Numbered from the stretch's first letter, positions 8,558-19,826 are shown. The stretch is 64,000 nt of DNA from Magnetospirillum fulvum (GCF_900108475.1 NZ_FNWO01000001.1:1-64000), one strand, 5' to 3'. A program made the numbers and translations. Notes: generated from the sequence alone by a model not told the origin.

Positions 8558-9355
8558 ATGGCTCTTCCCACCTTTACCATGCGCCAGCTCGTCGAAGCCG
8601 GCGTCCATTTCGGCCACAACACCCGCCGCTGGAACCCGAAGATGGCCCCCTATCTGTTCGGGGTTCGCAACGGGATTCATATCATCGATCTCCAGCAGTC
8701 GGTTCCGATGCTGCATCGCGGCATGCAGGCCGTTCGTGACGTCACCGCCGCCGGTGGCCGCGTCCTGTTCGTCGGCACCAAGCGTCAGGCCTCCGAGATC
8801 GTTGCCGAGAGCGCGCGTCGCTGCGGCCAGTACTTCGTCAACCACCGCTGGCTGGGTGGCATGCTGACCAACTGGAAGACCATCTCCCAGTCGATCCGCC
8901 GCCTGCGCGAACTTGACGAGCAGCTCAGCACCGGCGCCCTGTCCGGTCTGACCAAGAAGGAACAGCTGAACCTGACCCGCGAGCGCGATAAGCTCGAGCG
9001 CGCTCTGGGCGGCATCAAGGAAATGGGCGGTCTGCCCGACGTCCTGTTCATCATCGACACCAACAAGGAAGCCCTGGCCGTTCAGGAAGCCAACAAGTTG
9101 GGCATCCCGGTGGTGGCCGTGATCGATTCGAACAGCGATCCGCAAGGCATCAGCTTCCCGATTCCCGGCAACGATGACGCGATCCGCGCCATCCAGACCT
9201 ATTGCGACCTGATGTCGGGCGCGGTTCTCGACGGCATCCAGGCCGAGATCACCCGTGGCGGTGGCGACCTGGGCGCCAGCGCCGAGGCTCCGATCGAGCA
9301 GATTCCCGAGATCGAGGCGGCTTCGGCCTCCGAGGACGCCGCTCAGCCGGTCTGA
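8558..9355 (+). CDS. rpsB: 30S ribosomal protein S2
   Basis: The 265-residue protein has all S2 landmarks: the start [16 protein letters not shown], the segment [32 protein letters not shown] and [14 protein letters not shown]2 binds the head of the 30S subunit and is needed for S1 docking. The length includes a 25-residue acidic/alanine-rich tail, common in alphaproteobacteria. AAAGGA precedes the ATG. It heads the rightward rpsB-tsf-pyrH-frr block. Confidence 0.97.
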   Translation: MALPTFTMRQLVEAGVHFGHNTRRWNPKMAPYLFGVRNGIHIIDLQQSVPMLHRGMQAVRDVTAAGGRVLFVGTKRQASEIVAESARRCGQYFVNHRWLGGMLTNWKTISQSIRRLRELDEQLSTGALSGLTKKEQLNLTRERDKLERALGGIKEMGGLPDVLFIIDTNKEALAVQEANKLGIPVVAVIDSNSDPQGISFPIPGNDDAIRAIQTYCDLMSGAVLDGIQAEITRGGGDLGASAEAPIEQIPEIEAASASEDAAQPV

Positions 9356-9374
9356 TCGGTTCTGTCGTGTCCGG

Positions 9375-9402
9375 ATGGCGGCGGCTTCGAGGTCGCCGCC
9401 AT
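9375..9402 (+). terminator. rpsB-tsf intergenic hairpin (attenuator-like)
   Basis: ATGGCGGCG and CGCCGCCAT form a perfect 9-bp stem around a 10-base loop, 20 bases after rpsB. Only a weak T-rich stretch (TTCGTTT) follows, so it may reduce read-through or act as an mRNA-stability element rather than stop transcription fully. Confidence 0.5.
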
Positions 9403-9456
9403 TCGTTTGATCGCTTCTAAGCCCCACGAAAGAAAACGCCGAGAGAGGATTACCCC

Positions 9457-10383
9457 ATGGCCGAGATTACCGCTTCGCTCGTCAAGGAGCTCCGCGAGAA
9501 GACTGGCGCCGGTATGATGGATTGCAAGAAGGCGCTGAACGAAGCCGCTGGCGATCTTGAGGCTGCCATCGACTGGCTGCGCACGAAGGGCCTTGCCGCC
9601 GCCGCCAAGAAGGCCGGTCGCGTCGCTGCCGAAGGTCTGGTTGGCGTCGCCGCCGAAGGCACCAAGGGCGTTGTCGTCGAAGTCAATGCCGAGACCGACT
9701 TCGTTGCCCGCAACGATCAGTTCCAGGGCTTCGTGTCCGCCGTCGCTCAGGTGGCGTTGGCCCAGGGCGGCGACATCGAGGCGGTCCGCGCCGCCGCGTT
9801 CCCCGGTTCCGACAAGAATGTCGGCGAGCAGCTGACCGCCCTGATCGCCACCATCGGCGAGAACATGTCGCTGCGCCGTTCGGTGCGCCTCGAAGTGACC
9901 GACGGCGTCGTCGCGTCCTACGTCCACACCCAGGTCGCTCCCGGTCTGGGCAAGATCGGCTGCCTGGTCGCGCTCGAATCGACCGCCGACAAGGCCCGTC
10001 TGCTCGAACTCGGCCGTCAGCTGGCGATGCATGTCGCCGCTGCCAACCCGCAGTTCCTCGACCCGACCTCGGTCGATACCTCGGCGCTCGATCGCGAGCG
10101 TAATGTTCTGACCGAGCAGGCTCAGGCGTCGGGCAAGCCCGCCAACGTCATCGAGAAGATGGTCGAAGGTCGCATCCGCAAGTATTACGAGGAAGTCTGC
10201 TTGGTCGAGCAGGTTTTCGTGATCGACCAGGAGAACAAGATCTCCAAGCTGCTCGAAATCAAGGGCAAGGAATTCGGCGCGCCGATCAAGTTGGTTGGTT
10301 TTGCCCGCTATGCCCTGGGCGAAGGCATCGAGAAAGAGCAGACCGACTTCGCCGCCGAAGTCGCCGCCCAGCTCGGGCGCTAG
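9457..10383 (+). CDS. tsf: translation elongation factor Ts
   Basis: The 308-residue protein starts with the conserved [20 protein letters not shown] and [10 protein letters not shown] and contains the TDFVARN motif (about residue 80), which inserts into EF-Tu. EF-Ts exchanges GDP for GTP on EF-Tu. The length is standard for alphaproteobacteria. GAGAGGA sits before the ATG. The gene follows rpsB by about 100 bases, the usual bacterial order. Confidence 0.97.
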   Translation: MAEITASLVKELREKTGAGMMDCKKALNEAAGDLEAAIDWLRTKGLAAAAKKAGRVAAEGLVGVAAEGTKGVVVEVNAETDFVARNDQFQGFVSAVAQVALAQGGDIEAVRAAAFPGSDKNVGEQLTALIATIGENMSLRRSVRLEVTDGVVASYVHTQVAPGLGKIGCLVALESTADKARLLELGRQLAMHVAAANPQFLDPTSVDTSALDRERNVLTEQAQASGKPANVIEKMVEGRIRKYYEEVCLVEQVFVIDQENKISKLLEIKGKEFGAPIKLVGFARYALGEGIEKEQTDFAAEVAAQLGR

Positions 10384-10406
10384 ACGGTTCGCACTGGATT
10401 AGCGAT

Positions 10407-10436
10407 GGCCGCCCCCTGTTCATCCAGGGGGCGGTC
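10407..10436 (+). terminator. strong hairpin between tsf and pyrH
   Basis: A 12-bp stem (10407-10418 with 10425-10436, one G-T pair) encloses a six-base loop TTCATC, 23 bases after the tsf stop. The stem contains five consecutive G-C pairs flanked by more. No clear T-run follows, so termination would be partial or factor-assisted; it may set lower pyrH expression than rpsB-tsf. Confidence 0.6.
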
Positions 10437-10559
10437 TCGTCCGTGACAACAGGCGCGACAGGCTGCTGGAATAGTGTATGATCGCCGCCGCCCGGTCCCG
10501 TGCAAATGAAGCCGACCGCGCTTCCCGGCCTTTGTGCCACCAAGCCCCAAAGGGAGCCT

Positions 10560-11282
10560 ATGGCCAGCAACGCTCAGTACCGACGCGTTCTTCTTAAAAT
10601 TTCCGGCGAAGGCCTGATGGGGTCCAAGGAGTACGGGCTTGATCCCGTCACTCTTGATCGAGTCGCAGGCGAGGTGCGATCGGTCCGCGATCTCGGCGTC
10701 GAAGTCTGTATCGTGATCGGCGGTGGAAACATCTTCCGCGGCGTCTCGGGCGCCTCGACCGGGATGGAACGCGCCGCAGCCGATAATGTCGGTATGCTGG
10801 CGACAGTGATTAACGCCCTGTCGCTGCAAAACGCTCTTGAAAAGCATGGGGTTGAAACCCGGGTTCAGTCGGCGATTGTGATGCCGACCGTTTGCGAATC
10901 CTTCATTCGCCGCCGGGCCATCCGTCATCTGGAAAAGGGACGGGTGGTGATCTTTGCCGCTGGTACCGGCAACCCGTTCTTCACCACCGATACCGCCGCC
11001 GCCCTGCGCGGGGTCGAAATGGGCTGCGACGCGCTGCTCAAGGCCACCCAGGTCGATGGCGTTTATTCCGCCGACCCTAAGAAGGTCAAGGATGCGGTCC
11101 GCTACGATCGCCTGACCTTCAACGAGGTTCTGTCCCGCGACCTCGCGGTGATGGACACGTCGGCGATCGCGCTCTGTCGCGAAAACCGGATGCCCATCGT
11201 CGTGTTCGACCTGCACCGTCCGGGCGCATTCGCCCAAGTGGTGATGGGGCGCGGGCTGTTTACTACTATCGCGAACGATTAG
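10560..11282 (+). CDS. pyrH: uridylate (UMP) kinase
   Basis: The 240-residue protein has the amino-acid kinase fold motifs [22 protein letters not shown] and [12 protein letters not shown]. It phosphorylates UMP to UDP in pyrimidine nucleotide synthesis. The start ATG at 10560 follows AAGGGAGCC; an in-frame extension from 10500 lacks a ribosome site and is not conserved-looking. It is 15 bases before frr, as in most bacteria. Confidence 0.96.
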   Translation: MASNAQYRRVLLKISGEGLMGSKEYGLDPVTLDRVAGEVRSVRDLGVEVCIVIGGGNIFRGVSGASTGMERAAADNVGMLATVINALSLQNALEKHGVETRVQSAIVMPTVCESFIRRRAIRHLEKGRVVIFAAGTGNPFFTTDTAAALRGVEMGCDALLKATQVDGVYSADPKKVKDAVRYDRLTFNEVLSRDLAVMDTSAIALCRENRMPIVVFDLHRPGAFAQVVMGRGLFTTIAND

Positions 11283-11297
11283 AAAAGGGGTTCGATC

Positions 11298-11870
11298 GTG
11301 TCTGTTCCGACCACCTGGAGCGATCTCAGGAAGGATATCGTCCGGCGCATGGACAGCGCCGTCGAGGTTCTTAAAAAGGACTTTTCCGGCCTGCGTTCCG
11401 GTCGCGCCTCGACCAATCTGCTTGATCCTGTCGTGGTCGAGGCCTATGGCCAGACCATGCCGCTGTCGCAATGCGGGACCGTCGGTGTGCCCGAGCCCCG
11501 GATGCTGACGGTACAGGTGTGGGACAAGGGTCAGGTCAAGGCGGTTGAAAAGGCGATTGCCAATGCCGGTCTCGGCCTCAATCCCCAGGCTGACGGCCAG
11601 TTGATCCGGGTGCCGATTCCGCCCCTGAACGAAGAGCGTCGCAAGGAATTGCAGAAGGTCGCCGGAAAATATGCCGAGGCTGCCCGCATTTCCGTCCGCA
11701 ACGTCCGCCGCGACGGGATGGATTCTTTGAAGAAGATGGAAAAAGACGGGCATCTCTCCGAAGACGAAATCAAAAAGCACGAAAAAGAAGTCCAGTCTGT
11801 CACCGACGAGACGATCAAGAAGATCGACGATCTGCTGACGAGTAAGGAAAAAGAGATTATTCAGGTCTGA
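11298..11870 (+). CDS. frr: ribosome recycling factor
   Basis: The 190-residue protein begins with a GTG start and has the family hallmarks [29 protein letters not shown] and [16 protein letters not shown]. With EF-G it splits post-termination ribosomes. The sequence is slightly longer than the usual 185 residues owing to a few N-terminal residues. AAAAGGGG precedes the start. The uppS start follows the stop by five bases. Confidence 0.97.
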   Translation: MSVPTTWSDLRKDIVRRMDSAVEVLKKDFSGLRSGRASTNLLDPVVVEAYGQTMPLSQCGTVGVPEPRMLTVQVWDKGQVKAVEKAIANAGLGLNPQADGQLIRVPIPPLNEERRKELQKVAGKYAEAARISVRNVRRDGMDSLKKMEKDGHLSEDEIKKHEKEVQSVTDETIKKIDDLLTSKEKEIIQV

Positions 11871-11875
11871 GCAGA

Positions 11876-12607
<732 letters not shown>

Positions 12608-12616
12608 ATTGTCCAA

Positions 12617-13402
12617 GTGCTGAAAACACGCGCTCTGTCCGCCCTGGCTCTGGCTCCGCCGGCCCTCCTTGCCGCCTGGTATGGCGGATATCCCTTTGCC
12701 TTGCTGGTCGCCATCGCGGCCGCGCTGATGTGCTGGGAATGGCACCGTATCGCCTGTGGCGGGTTCGGCTATGCCGCCCGCGCCGCCGCGATTCTCTGTT
12801 TCGCCGCGTCGGTGCTGACGGTTTCCGCGCCGCAGACCGCCCTTTATACGGCGGGGGGGGCGGTGCTGGTGTCGGTATTGCTGGTCTGCCCGGTACCGGG
12901 CCGCCGCGCCTGGTCCGGATTGGGGGCGCTATACATCGGCCTGCCGTCACTGGCGCTGGTGTGGCTGCGCGGCGATCCCGATTTTGGCTCGGCGACGGTG
13001 TGGTGGCTGCTGCTGGCGGTATGGGCCACCGATATCGGCGCTTATGCTTCCGGTCGTCTGATTGGCGGCCCGCTGCTGATGCCGCGTGTCAGCCCGAAAA
13101 AGACCTGGGCTGGCCTGCTGGGCGGGATGCTGTGCGCGGCTCTGGTTGGGCTCGGCGTCGCTTGGGTCGGGGCTTTTTCGCTGGTCTGGGTCGCGATCGC
13201 CAGCGCCGGTCTCGCGGTGGTGGCGCAGGCGGGCGACCTGCTCGAATCGTGGGTCAAGCGGCGCTGGGGCGTCAAGGACTCAAGCAACATCATTCCGGGC
13301 CATGGCGGGGTTCTCGACCGCGTCGATGGCCTTTTATCCGCAGCGATCGTGGTGGCGGCGTTGACGCTCGCCACCGGCCGCGCGGTCCTGACTTGGCAGT
13401 AA
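12617..13402 (+). CDS. cdsA: phosphatidate cytidylyltransferase (CDP-diacylglycerol synthase)
   Basis: The 261-residue membrane protein has about seven hydrophobic segments and the CdsA signature near the C-terminus, with SPKKTWAGLLGG and KRRWGVKDSSN followed by PGHGGVLDRVDG. It makes CDP-diacylglycerol from phosphatidate and CTP in the inner membrane. The start is GTG at 12617, nine bases after uppS. The N-terminal part is short compared with the E. coli enzyme (285 residues), as in many alphaproteobacteria. Confidence 0.94.
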   Translation: MLKTRALSALALAPPALLAAWYGGYPFALLVAIAAALMCWEWHRIACGGFGYAARAAAILCFAASVLTVSAPQTALYTAGGAVLVSVLLVCPVPGRRAWSGLGALYIGLPSLALVWLRGDPDFGSATVWWLLLAVWATDIGAYASGRLIGGPLLMPRVSPKKTWAGLLGGMLCAALVGLGVAWVGAFSLVWVAIASAGLAVVAQAGDLLESWVKRRWGVKDSSNIIPGHGGVLDRVDGLLSAAIVVAALTLATGRAVLTWQ

Positions 13403-13426
13403 GCTGATAAAGTGAGTGGGGGGGTT

Positions 13427-14587
13427 ATGAGCGCACGGCGTGGGATTACGATTCTCGGCTCGACCGGTTCGATCGGCTGTAACACGGTCGAACTGATCGA
13501 GGCCAGCCCCGACCTTTACCGGGTCGAGGCGCTGGTGGCCAATTCCCGGGTCGACATCCTTGCCGATCAGGCCCGGCGTCTGAAAGCGCGTCTGGCGGTC
13601 GTCGCCGACGAATCCGCCTATCCGGCGCTAAAGGATGCCTTGGCCGGAACCGGGATCGAGGTTGCCGCCGGTGCCGCCGCCGTGGCCGATGCCGCCGATC
13701 TTCCGGCAGATTGGGTGATGGCGTCGATCGTCGGTGCCGCCGGTCTGGCCCCGACCCTGCGCGCGATCCGGCGCGGCGCGACGGTCGGTCTCGCCAACAA
13801 GGAAGTGCTGGTTTGTGCCGGTCAGTTGATGATGGCCGAGGTCAAGACCCATGGCGCCACCCTGCTGCCGGTCGATTCCGAGCATTCGGCGATTTTCCAG
13901 GTGCTCGACGTCAAGCAGCACGATCAGGTCGAGAAGATCATCCTGACCGCCTCGGGCGGGCCGTTCCGGGGCAAGACCCGTGAATTCATGTCCTCGGTCA
14001 CGCCTGAGCAGGCGGTCGCCCATCCCAATTGGTCGATGGGGGCGAAGATCTCGGTCGATTCCGCCAGCATGTTCAACAAAGGGCTGGAACTGATTGAGGC
14101 GTATCATCTTTTCAACATGCCTGAAGAGAAGATCGACATCGTCGTTCATCCCCAATCGGTGATCCATTCCCTGGTCGCTTATACCGATGGTTCGGTGCTG
14201 GCGCAGTTGGGATCGCCCGATATGCGGACCCCGATCGCCTATGCGCTGGGCTGGCCCGATCGGATCGCCGCCCCGGTGCCGCGGCTTGATCTGGCCGCGA
14301 TCGGCACCCTGATTTTCGAAGCCCCCGACGAGACCCTGTTCCCGTCGCTGCGTTTGGCCCGCGAGGCGCTCCGCGTCGGCGGTTCGGTCGCCGCGGTGCT
14401 GAACGCCGCCAACGAGGTGTCGGTCGCCGCGTTCCTGGCGCGTCGGATCGGCTTCCTTGATATCGCCCGCGTCGTCGAGCGCACCATTGAAGGTGTCAAT
14501 CATCGCGAGTTACTCTCGATCGACGACGTTCTGGCCCAGGATCAGGTGGCGCGGCGCTTTGCCGAGTCGGTGATCGGGCGCCTTTAG
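13427..14587 (+). CDS. dxr: 1-deoxy-D-xylulose 5-phosphate reductoisomerase
   Basis: The 386-residue enzyme has the NADPH-binding ILGSTGSIG motif, GLANKEVLVCAG and the substrate/metal site PVDSEHSAIFQ. It makes 2-C-methylerythritol 4-phosphate, the second step of the non-mevalonate isoprenoid pathway. I chose the ATG at 13427 because the G-rich run GGGGGG lies just upstream; a GTG at 13412 is in frame and would add five residues. The product feeds uppS upstream and hpnC/hpnE further along. Confidence 0.95.
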   Translation: MSARRGITILGSTGSIGCNTVELIEASPDLYRVEALVANSRVDILADQARRLKARLAVVADESAYPALKDALAGTGIEVAAGAAAVADAADLPADWVMASIVGAAGLAPTLRAIRRGATVGLANKEVLVCAGQLMMAEVKTHGATLLPVDSEHSAIFQVLDVKQHDQVEKIILTASGGPFRGKTREFMSSVTPEQAVAHPNWSMGAKISVDSASMFNKGLELIEAYHLFNMPEEKIDIVVHPQSVIHSLVAYTDGSVLAQLGSPDMRTPIAYALGWPDRIAAPVPRLDLAAIGTLIFEAPDETLFPSLRLAREALRVGGSVAAVLNAANEVSVAAFLARRIGFLDIARVVERTIEGVNHRELLSIDDVLAQDQVARRFAESVIGRL

Positions 14588-14602
14588 CCGGTTCGGAGCC
14601 CC

Positions 14603-15760
14603 ATGGACCTGTCCCTTCTGCTCTCCAACGTCCTTCACGGCGTGTGGTATTACGTGGTGATCTTCCTGGTCATCATCACCGTGGTCGTGTTCGTTCATGA
14701 ACTCGGACACTACCTGGTCGCCCGCGCCAATGGCGTCAAGGTCGAGGTGTTCTCGATCGGCTTTGGCCCGGAAGTGTGGGGACGGACCACCTCAACCGGG
14801 ACGCGGTGGCGGATCGCCCTGATCCCGCTTGGCGGCTACGTCAAATTCTTTGGCGATGCCGACGCCGCGTCGGCGACCCAGAACGAGCAGCCGATGAGCG
14901 ACGAGGAAAAATCCTGGTCGTTCCAGCATAAGCGGGTGGGGCAGCGCGCTGCGATCGTTGTTGCCGGACCGGCGGCGAATTTTCTTTTCGCCATTCTGGG
15001 GCTGGCCGGGCTGTTCATGGTGCTGGGCCAACCGGTGACCGAACCGGTGATCGGGGGGATCTATCCCGGTACCGCCGCCGAAGAGGTCGGGCTGAAGGCG
15101 GGCGACCGCATTCTCGCAATCAACGGTCGTTCGGTCGATCGCTTCCAGGATATTCAGCGGGTGGTGCGGCTTGAGATCGAGCGCCCGCTGGAGATGACGA
15201 TCAAGCGCGGCGACGAGACCTTCACGATCCAGGCCCAGCCCCGGATCGACACCCGCAAGGGTCTGTTCGGCGACATGGAGAAGGTCCCGGTGCTCGGTGT
15301 CTCGGCCGATCCGGCCAGCACCCGAATCGTCCATCATGGCCCGGTGTCGGCTCTGGGCGAATCGCTGGCCGAAACCGGCAGCATGATCCGCTCGACTTTT
15401 GTCGGCATCGGCCAGATGATTAGCGGAACCCGCAATTCAGACGAATTGGGCGGTCCGATCCGCATCGCCAAAGGTGCAGGAGAAGCGGCCCAGCTTGGAA
15501 TCAGCAGCGTGATCTATTACACGATCCTGCTGTCGTTGAATCTGGGGCTGATTAATCTTTTTCCAATTCCGATCCTCGATGGTGGCCACCTTCTCTTTTA
15601 TACCTTCGAAGCGATCCTTGGTCGTCCCCTAGGGGAAAAGGCACAAGAATTTGGTTTTCGAATTGGGCTGTTTCTGGTATTGGCGTTGATGGTCTTCGCG
15701 ACTCGGAACGACATCGTAGCCCTCCCGGTCTGGGATGCCGTTATACGCATGTTCTCGTGA
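14603..15760 (+). CDS. rseP: site-2 intramembrane metalloprotease RseP
   Basis: The 385-residue M50 protease has the zinc motif HELGH at residues 32-36 in the first membrane helix, one PDZ domain in the middle (GTAAEEVGLKAGDRILAING) and the third zinc ligand in PIPILDGGHLL near the C-terminus. It cleaves membrane-bound anti-sigma factors and remnant signal peptides. The position between dxr and bamA is the usual one in Proteobacteria and links envelope stress proteolysis to outer-membrane assembly. Confidence 0.95.
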   Translation: MDLSLLLSNVLHGVWYYVVIFLVIITVVVFVHELGHYLVARANGVKVEVFSIGFGPEVWGRTTSTGTRWRIALIPLGGYVKFFGDADAASATQNEQPMSDEEKSWSFQHKRVGQRAAIVVAGPAANFLFAILGLAGLFMVLGQPVTEPVIGGIYPGTAAEEVGLKAGDRILAINGRSVDRFQDIQRVVRLEIERPLEMTIKRGDETFTIQAQPRIDTRKGLFGDMEKVPVLGVSADPASTRIVHHGPVSALGESLAETGSMIRSTFVGIGQMISGTRNSDELGGPIRIAKGAGEAAQLGISSVIYYTILLSLNLGLINLFPIPILDGGHLLFYTFEAILGRPLGEKAQEFGFRIGLFLVLALMVFATRNDIVALPVWDAVIRMFS

Positions 15761-15803
15761 CCCGGGTCCGGGTCGGTACACTGGGCTGACGAGGGGGGAC
15801 CCG

Positions 15804-18074
15804 ATGCGATTCTTGCAGTGGACCGGTCTGGCAGCAGCCGGTCTCGTGGCGGCCTCGACCGCCGCCTGGGCCGACGACGGCGGGCGTGTGCGCTCCGTCG
15901 TGGTTCAGGGCACCCAGCGTATCGAGGCGGAAACCGTCAAATCCTATATGACGATCACCGATGGCGACCAGTTCGATACCGAGCGGGTCAACCGCTCGCT
16001 GAAAGCGCTGTTCAATACCGGGCTGTTCGCCGACGTCGCGATCCGGCGCGAGGGCGACCAATTGGTGGTGCGGGTGGTGGAAAACCCGATCATCAATCGG
16101 ATCGCCTTCGAGGGGAACCGCAAGATCAAGGAAGAGCAGCTTTCGTCCGAAGCCCAGTTGAAATCGCGAACGGTTTATACCCGCTCGAAGGTTCAGGCCG
16201 ACGTCAAGCGTATCCTCGATCTGTACCGCCGTAACGGCCGCTTTGCTGCGACGGTCGAGCCCAAGATCATCCAGCTTGAGCAAAATCGCGTCGATCTCGT
16301 CTACGAGATTTCCGAGGGCGATCCCACCTATGTCCGTCGCATTTCCTTCGTCGGCAACCGCCGTTACGACGAGAGCAAGCTGCGCGAGACTCTTCAGACC
16401 AAAGAAGAACGCTGGTACCGCTTTCTCAGCACTGACGATACCTACGATCCCGACCGGGTCACCTATGACCGCGAGTTGCTGCGGCGCTTCTATCTGAAGC
16501 AAGGCTTCGCCGATTTCCGGGTGGCTTCGGCGATCGCCGAACTGACTCCCAATCGCGAAGGCTTCTTCATCACCTATACGATCGAGGAGGGGGAGCGCTA
16601 TCGGTTCGGCAAATCGACGATCAATGCCGGGTTGCGCGACCTTAAGCCCGAGGAGCTTCAGCCGATCATCGTCAGCCGCGAAGGCGATTGGTACAACGCC
16701 GATCAGGTCGAGGATATCGTCCAGAAACTGACCGATGCGGTGGGAACCAAAGGATACGCTTTCGTCGATATCCGTCCCCAGGTCAACCGCAACCGCGAGA
16801 CCAAGGTCATCGATGTCACCTATGACATCCAGGAAGGACCGCGGGTCTTTGTCGAGCGGATCGACATCACCGGTAACGTCCGTACCCTCGACAAGGTGAT
16901 CCGGCGCGAATTCAAACTGGTCGAAGGCGACGCCTTTAACACCGCGAAGCTGCGCCGATCGCGCCAGCGCCTCAAGGATCTCAACTTCTTCGAGAAGGCC
17001 GAGGTCACCAACGTCCCGTCCGAGACCGCACCCGACCGGACCGTCATCAAGGTCGAGGTTCAGGAGAAGTCGACCGGCGAATTGAGCTTCGGCGTGGGCT
17101 GGTCCAGCCAGATCGGCCCGATGATCGAGGCGTCGATCCGCGAGCGGAACCTTCTCGGCCGTGGTCAGGACATCACCCTGTCCTCGATGTTGGCGAGCAA
17201 GCGTACCCAGCTCAATTTCTCCTTCACCGAGCCTTATTTCATGGAACGCGAGATCGCGGCGGGCTTCGACGCCTACGCCATCACGCGCGAACTTACGGAC
17301 GAAAGCTCGTATGATTCCCGCACGATCGGCGGCAATCTTCGTCTTGGCTACCAGATCAGCGAGCCCTTGCGTCAGGACTGGAAGTACACCCTGAAGCAGG
17401 ACAAGGTGTATAACGTCACCTCCACCTCGATCTATATTCTCGACCAGTTGGGATCGCGCGTGACGTCGTCGGTGACGACGGGTATGACCTATGACAAGCG
17501 CGACAGCCGGATCGAACCGGGCGAAGGATATTTCATTCGCGTCGGGGCGGAAGGGGCTGGCTTGGGTGGCGACATTCATTTCGTTCGCGGTACGTTGTCC
17601 GGCGGTCAGTATTATACCCTCGACGATCAGGTCGTTCTGGCGCTGACGACCAACAACGGATACATCGTCGGTCTGGGCGAGCGGGTTCACATTACCGACC
17701 GCTTCTTTGTCGGCGGCGACACCTTGCGCGGTTTTGCAAGTGCTGGTGTTGGGCCACGCGATAAGACCACCGGGGATTCCCTGGGCGGCGTGTGGATGGT
17801 GACCGGGTCGGCCCAGGTCAAGTTCCCGATCGGTCTGCCCGACGAGTTCGGCGTGTCCGGTCAGGTCTTCACCGACGCCGGTACCGTCGGTTCGGCCGAT
17901 GTCGAGAATTCCAACGGTGTGCAGCAGGGCAGTTCGCTGCGGATGTCGAGCGGCATCGGCGTTTCATGGAAATCGCCGATGGGTCCGGTTTCGCTTGATC
18001 TCGGCGTCCCGTTGATGAAGGAAAGTTACGATAAGACAGAATTCCTGAAATTCAATTTCGGCACCAAATTCTGA
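15804..18074 (+). CDS. bamA: outer-membrane protein assembly factor BamA
   Basis: The 756-residue precursor has a signal peptide ending at AAWA-DD (about residue 23), five POTRA domains (about 27-420) and a C-terminal 16-stranded barrel ending in Phe, as needed for Bam recognition. Barrel landmarks such as VGGDTLRGF (the VRGF-type motif region) are present. BamA inserts beta-barrel proteins into the outer membrane. The ATG at 15804 follows GAGGGGG; the frame continues upstream into rseP but that part is not coding for BamA. Confidence 0.95.
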   Translation: MRFLQWTGLAAAGLVAASTAAWADDGGRVRSVVVQGTQRIEAETVKSYMTITDGDQFDTERVNRSLKALFNTGLFADVAIRREGDQLVVRVVENPIINRIAFEGNRKIKEEQLSSEAQLKSRTVYTRSKVQADVKRILDLYRRNGRFAATVEPKIIQLEQNRVDLVYEISEGDPTYVRRISFVGNRRYDESKLRETLQTKEERWYRFLSTDDTYDPDRVTYDRELLRRFYLKQGFADFRVASAIAELTPNREGFFITYTIEEGERYRFGKSTINAGLRDLKPEELQPIIVSREGDWYNADQVEDIVQKLTDAVGTKGYAFVDIRPQVNRNRETKVIDVTYDIQEGPRVFVERIDITGNVRTLDKVIRREFKLVEGDAFNTAKLRRSRQRLKDLNFFEKAEVTNVPSETAPDRTVIKVEVQEKSTGELSFGVGWSSQIGPMIEASIRERNLLGRGQDITLSSMLASKRTQLNFSFTEPYFMEREIAAGFDAYAITRELTDESSYDSRTIGGNLRLGYQISEPLRQDWKYTLKQDKVYNVTSTSIYILDQLGSRVTSSVTTGMTYDKRDSRIEPGEGYFIRVGAEGAGLGGDIHFVRGTLSGGQYYTLDDQVVLALTTNNGYIVGLGERVHITDRFFVGGDTLRGFASAGVGPRDKTTGDSLGGVWMVTGSAQVKFPIGLPDEFGVSGQVFTDAGTVGSADVENSNGVQQGSSLRMSSGIGVSWKSPMGPVSLDLGVPLMKESYDKTEFLKFNFGTKF

Positions 18075-18173
18075 CCTTCCGGGGACGCGTCGCCCGGTCC
18101 TAAAAGCTACAGGGCGCGGACGACCTCCAGGAGGACTTTGGCACCGATGGGTATGAGTAGGAGGCGTGAGACG

Positions 18174-18800
18174 ATGGGAATCTTGTCCGCAGTCGGCGGC
18201 GCCGGACGCTGGGCTGGCTGTGGATTGGCGATGGTGCTTGCCGCCTCGGTCGCCTTCGCCGCCGATCCCCCGGCGGCAAAGCGTGCCACCGCCGTTCCCG
18301 CCACGATCATCATCGTCGATGTTCAGCAGGCTCAGCGCGAGTCCCTGGCGGGGAAGGCCCTGGTCAGCCAGCGCGACCATTATCAGCAGAGCTTTCAGAA
18401 CGACTTCAATTCGGCTCGGCAGCGTCTCCAGGTCAGTGACCAGGATCTTGCCCGGCAGAAAGGAACGATGTCGCAGGAAGCCTATGACCAGAAGGTCAAG
18501 GACCTGGAGCAGCAGGTGGTCGCCTTTCAGCGGCGAACCCAGATGGCGGTTCGAGCCCTGGAAAAATCGACCGACAGCGCCGTGACCGAACTGATGAATG
18601 TTATTCTCAGCGTCACCGGGGAACTCGCCGGAGAAATGGGGGCGACCCTGGTTCTGCCCAAGCAGCAGGTCGTGCTGCACGAACCCAGCATGGACGTCAC
18701 CACGCTGGTGATCGAACGGGTTAATCGTCGTTTACCCAATGTTACCTTTCCTGTGCCGGTGGTTGAAGATTCACCGTCGGCCAAACCGGGTAGAAAGTAG
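18174..18800 (+). CDS. skp: periplasmic chaperone Skp/OmpH family
   Basis: The 208-residue precursor has a signal peptide (hydrophobic GLAMVLAASVAFA) and a coiled-coil OmpH domain (about 55-170) rich in Gln, Lys and Glu, matching the tentacle helices of Skp. Skp holds unfolded outer-membrane proteins for BamA, which is encoded just upstream. The start is uncertain: AGGAGG occurs twice (18129-18134 and 18159-18164), and TTG 18138, ATG 18147, ATG 18153 and ATG 18174 are all in frame. The last has the best spacing (nine bases). Confidence 0.88.
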   Translation: MGILSAVGGAGRWAGCGLAMVLAASVAFAADPPAAKRATAVPATIIIVDVQQAQRESLAGKALVSQRDHYQQSFQNDFNSARQRLQVSDQDLARQKGTMSQEAYDQKVKDLEQQVVAFQRRTQMAVRALEKSTDSAVTELMNVILSVTGELAGEMGATLVLPKQQVVLHEPSMDVTTLVIERVNRRLPNVTFPVPVVEDSPSAKPGRK

Positions 18801-18806
18801 AGAACC

Positions 18807-19826
18807 ATGGCCGATTCGCGTTTCTTCACCGTCGCTGGGCCGTTTGCCCTTGAGGCCTTGGCCGGGATTTCGGGCGCGACCCGTCGTGACGAGTCCGATC
18901 CGTCTGCCCTGTTCGTCGATGTTGCCTCACTGGACAGCGCCGGTCCCCAGCACGTCTCGTTTCTCGACAACCGCAAATATCTCGATGCCTTTCAGGCCAG
19001 CCGGGCCGGGCTGTGCGTCGTCGCTCCGGCGATGGCCGAGAAGGCCCCGAAGGGGATGGCTCTGTTGCTGTCCGACGATCCCTATCGGGCCTATGCCCGG
19101 ATCGCTCAGGCGTTCTACCCGGTGCTGCCGCCCGAGCCGTGGCAGGCTCCCACCGCCTGGGTCGATCCCTCCGCCTCGGTCGGCGAGGGATGCCGGATCG
19201 AACCCGGCGCGGTGGTCGGGGCGCGGGCGGAAATCGGCAGACGCTGTCGCATCGCTGCCAACGCCGTCGTCGGCGACGGGGTCGTCATCGGCGACGATTG
19301 CACCATCGGGGCCGGGGCGACGTTGTCCCACGCGGTGCTGGGCCATCGTGTCGTGATCTATCCCGGAGCGCGGATCGGTCAGGACGGGTTCGGTTTTGCG
19401 ATGGGGCCGCAAGGGCATCTGAAAGTGCCGCAATTGGGCCGGGTTGTGATCGGCAATGGCGTCGAAATCGGGGCCAATACGACGATCGACCGCGGCGCTG
19501 GACCTGATACAGTGATCGGCGATGGCTGTATGATAGACAACCTCGTTCAGATTGGGCACAACGTCCATCTGGGGCGGGGATGCGTTCTGGTTTCCCAGGT
19601 TGGCGTGTCCGGATCGACCCACCTGGGCGATTTCGTCGCCGCCGGGGGGCAGGCCGGTCTGACCGGGCATCTGCATATTGGATCGGGCGCCCGTATTGCC
19701 GCTCAATCCGGGGTAATGCGCGATATCGCTCCCGGCGAGACCGTCGGGGGAAGCCCCGCCGTTGCGATGGCTGACTGGCTGCGCACGTCGGCTCTGTTAA
19801 GCCGGATGATTCGCCGCAAAAGGTAG
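18807..19826 (+). CDS. lpxD: UDP-3-O-acylglucosamine N-acyltransferase
   Basis: The 339-residue enzyme has an N-terminal LpxD domain and a left-handed beta-helix of hexapeptide repeats (about residues 110-290) such as [11 protein letters not shown]. The conserved catalytic His region [13 protein letters not shown] is intact. It adds the N-linked hydroxyacyl chain in lipid A synthesis. It follows skp by six bases, the standard order. Confidence 0.95.
   Translation: MADSRFFTVAGPFALEALAGISGATRRDESDPSALFVDVASLDSAGPQHVSFLDNRKYLDAFQASRAGLCVVAPAMAEKAPKGMALLLSDDPYRAYARIAQAFYPVLPPEPWQAPTAWVDPSASVGEGCRIEPGAVVGARAEIGRRCRIAANAVVGDGVVIGDDCTIGAGATLSHAVLGHRVVIYPGARIGQDGFGFAMGPQGHLKVPQLGRVVIGNGVEIGANTTIDRGAGPDTVIGDGCMIDNLVQIGHNVHLGRGCVLVSQVGVSGSTHLGDFVAAGGQAGLTGHLHIGSGARIAAQSGVMRDIAPGETVGGSPAVAMADWLRTSALLSRMIRRKR

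Noticed and set aside
15741-17690. 649-codon open frame antisense to bamA
   Set aside because: The sense strand encodes all POTRA and barrel features of BamA; the antisense product resembles nothing known.
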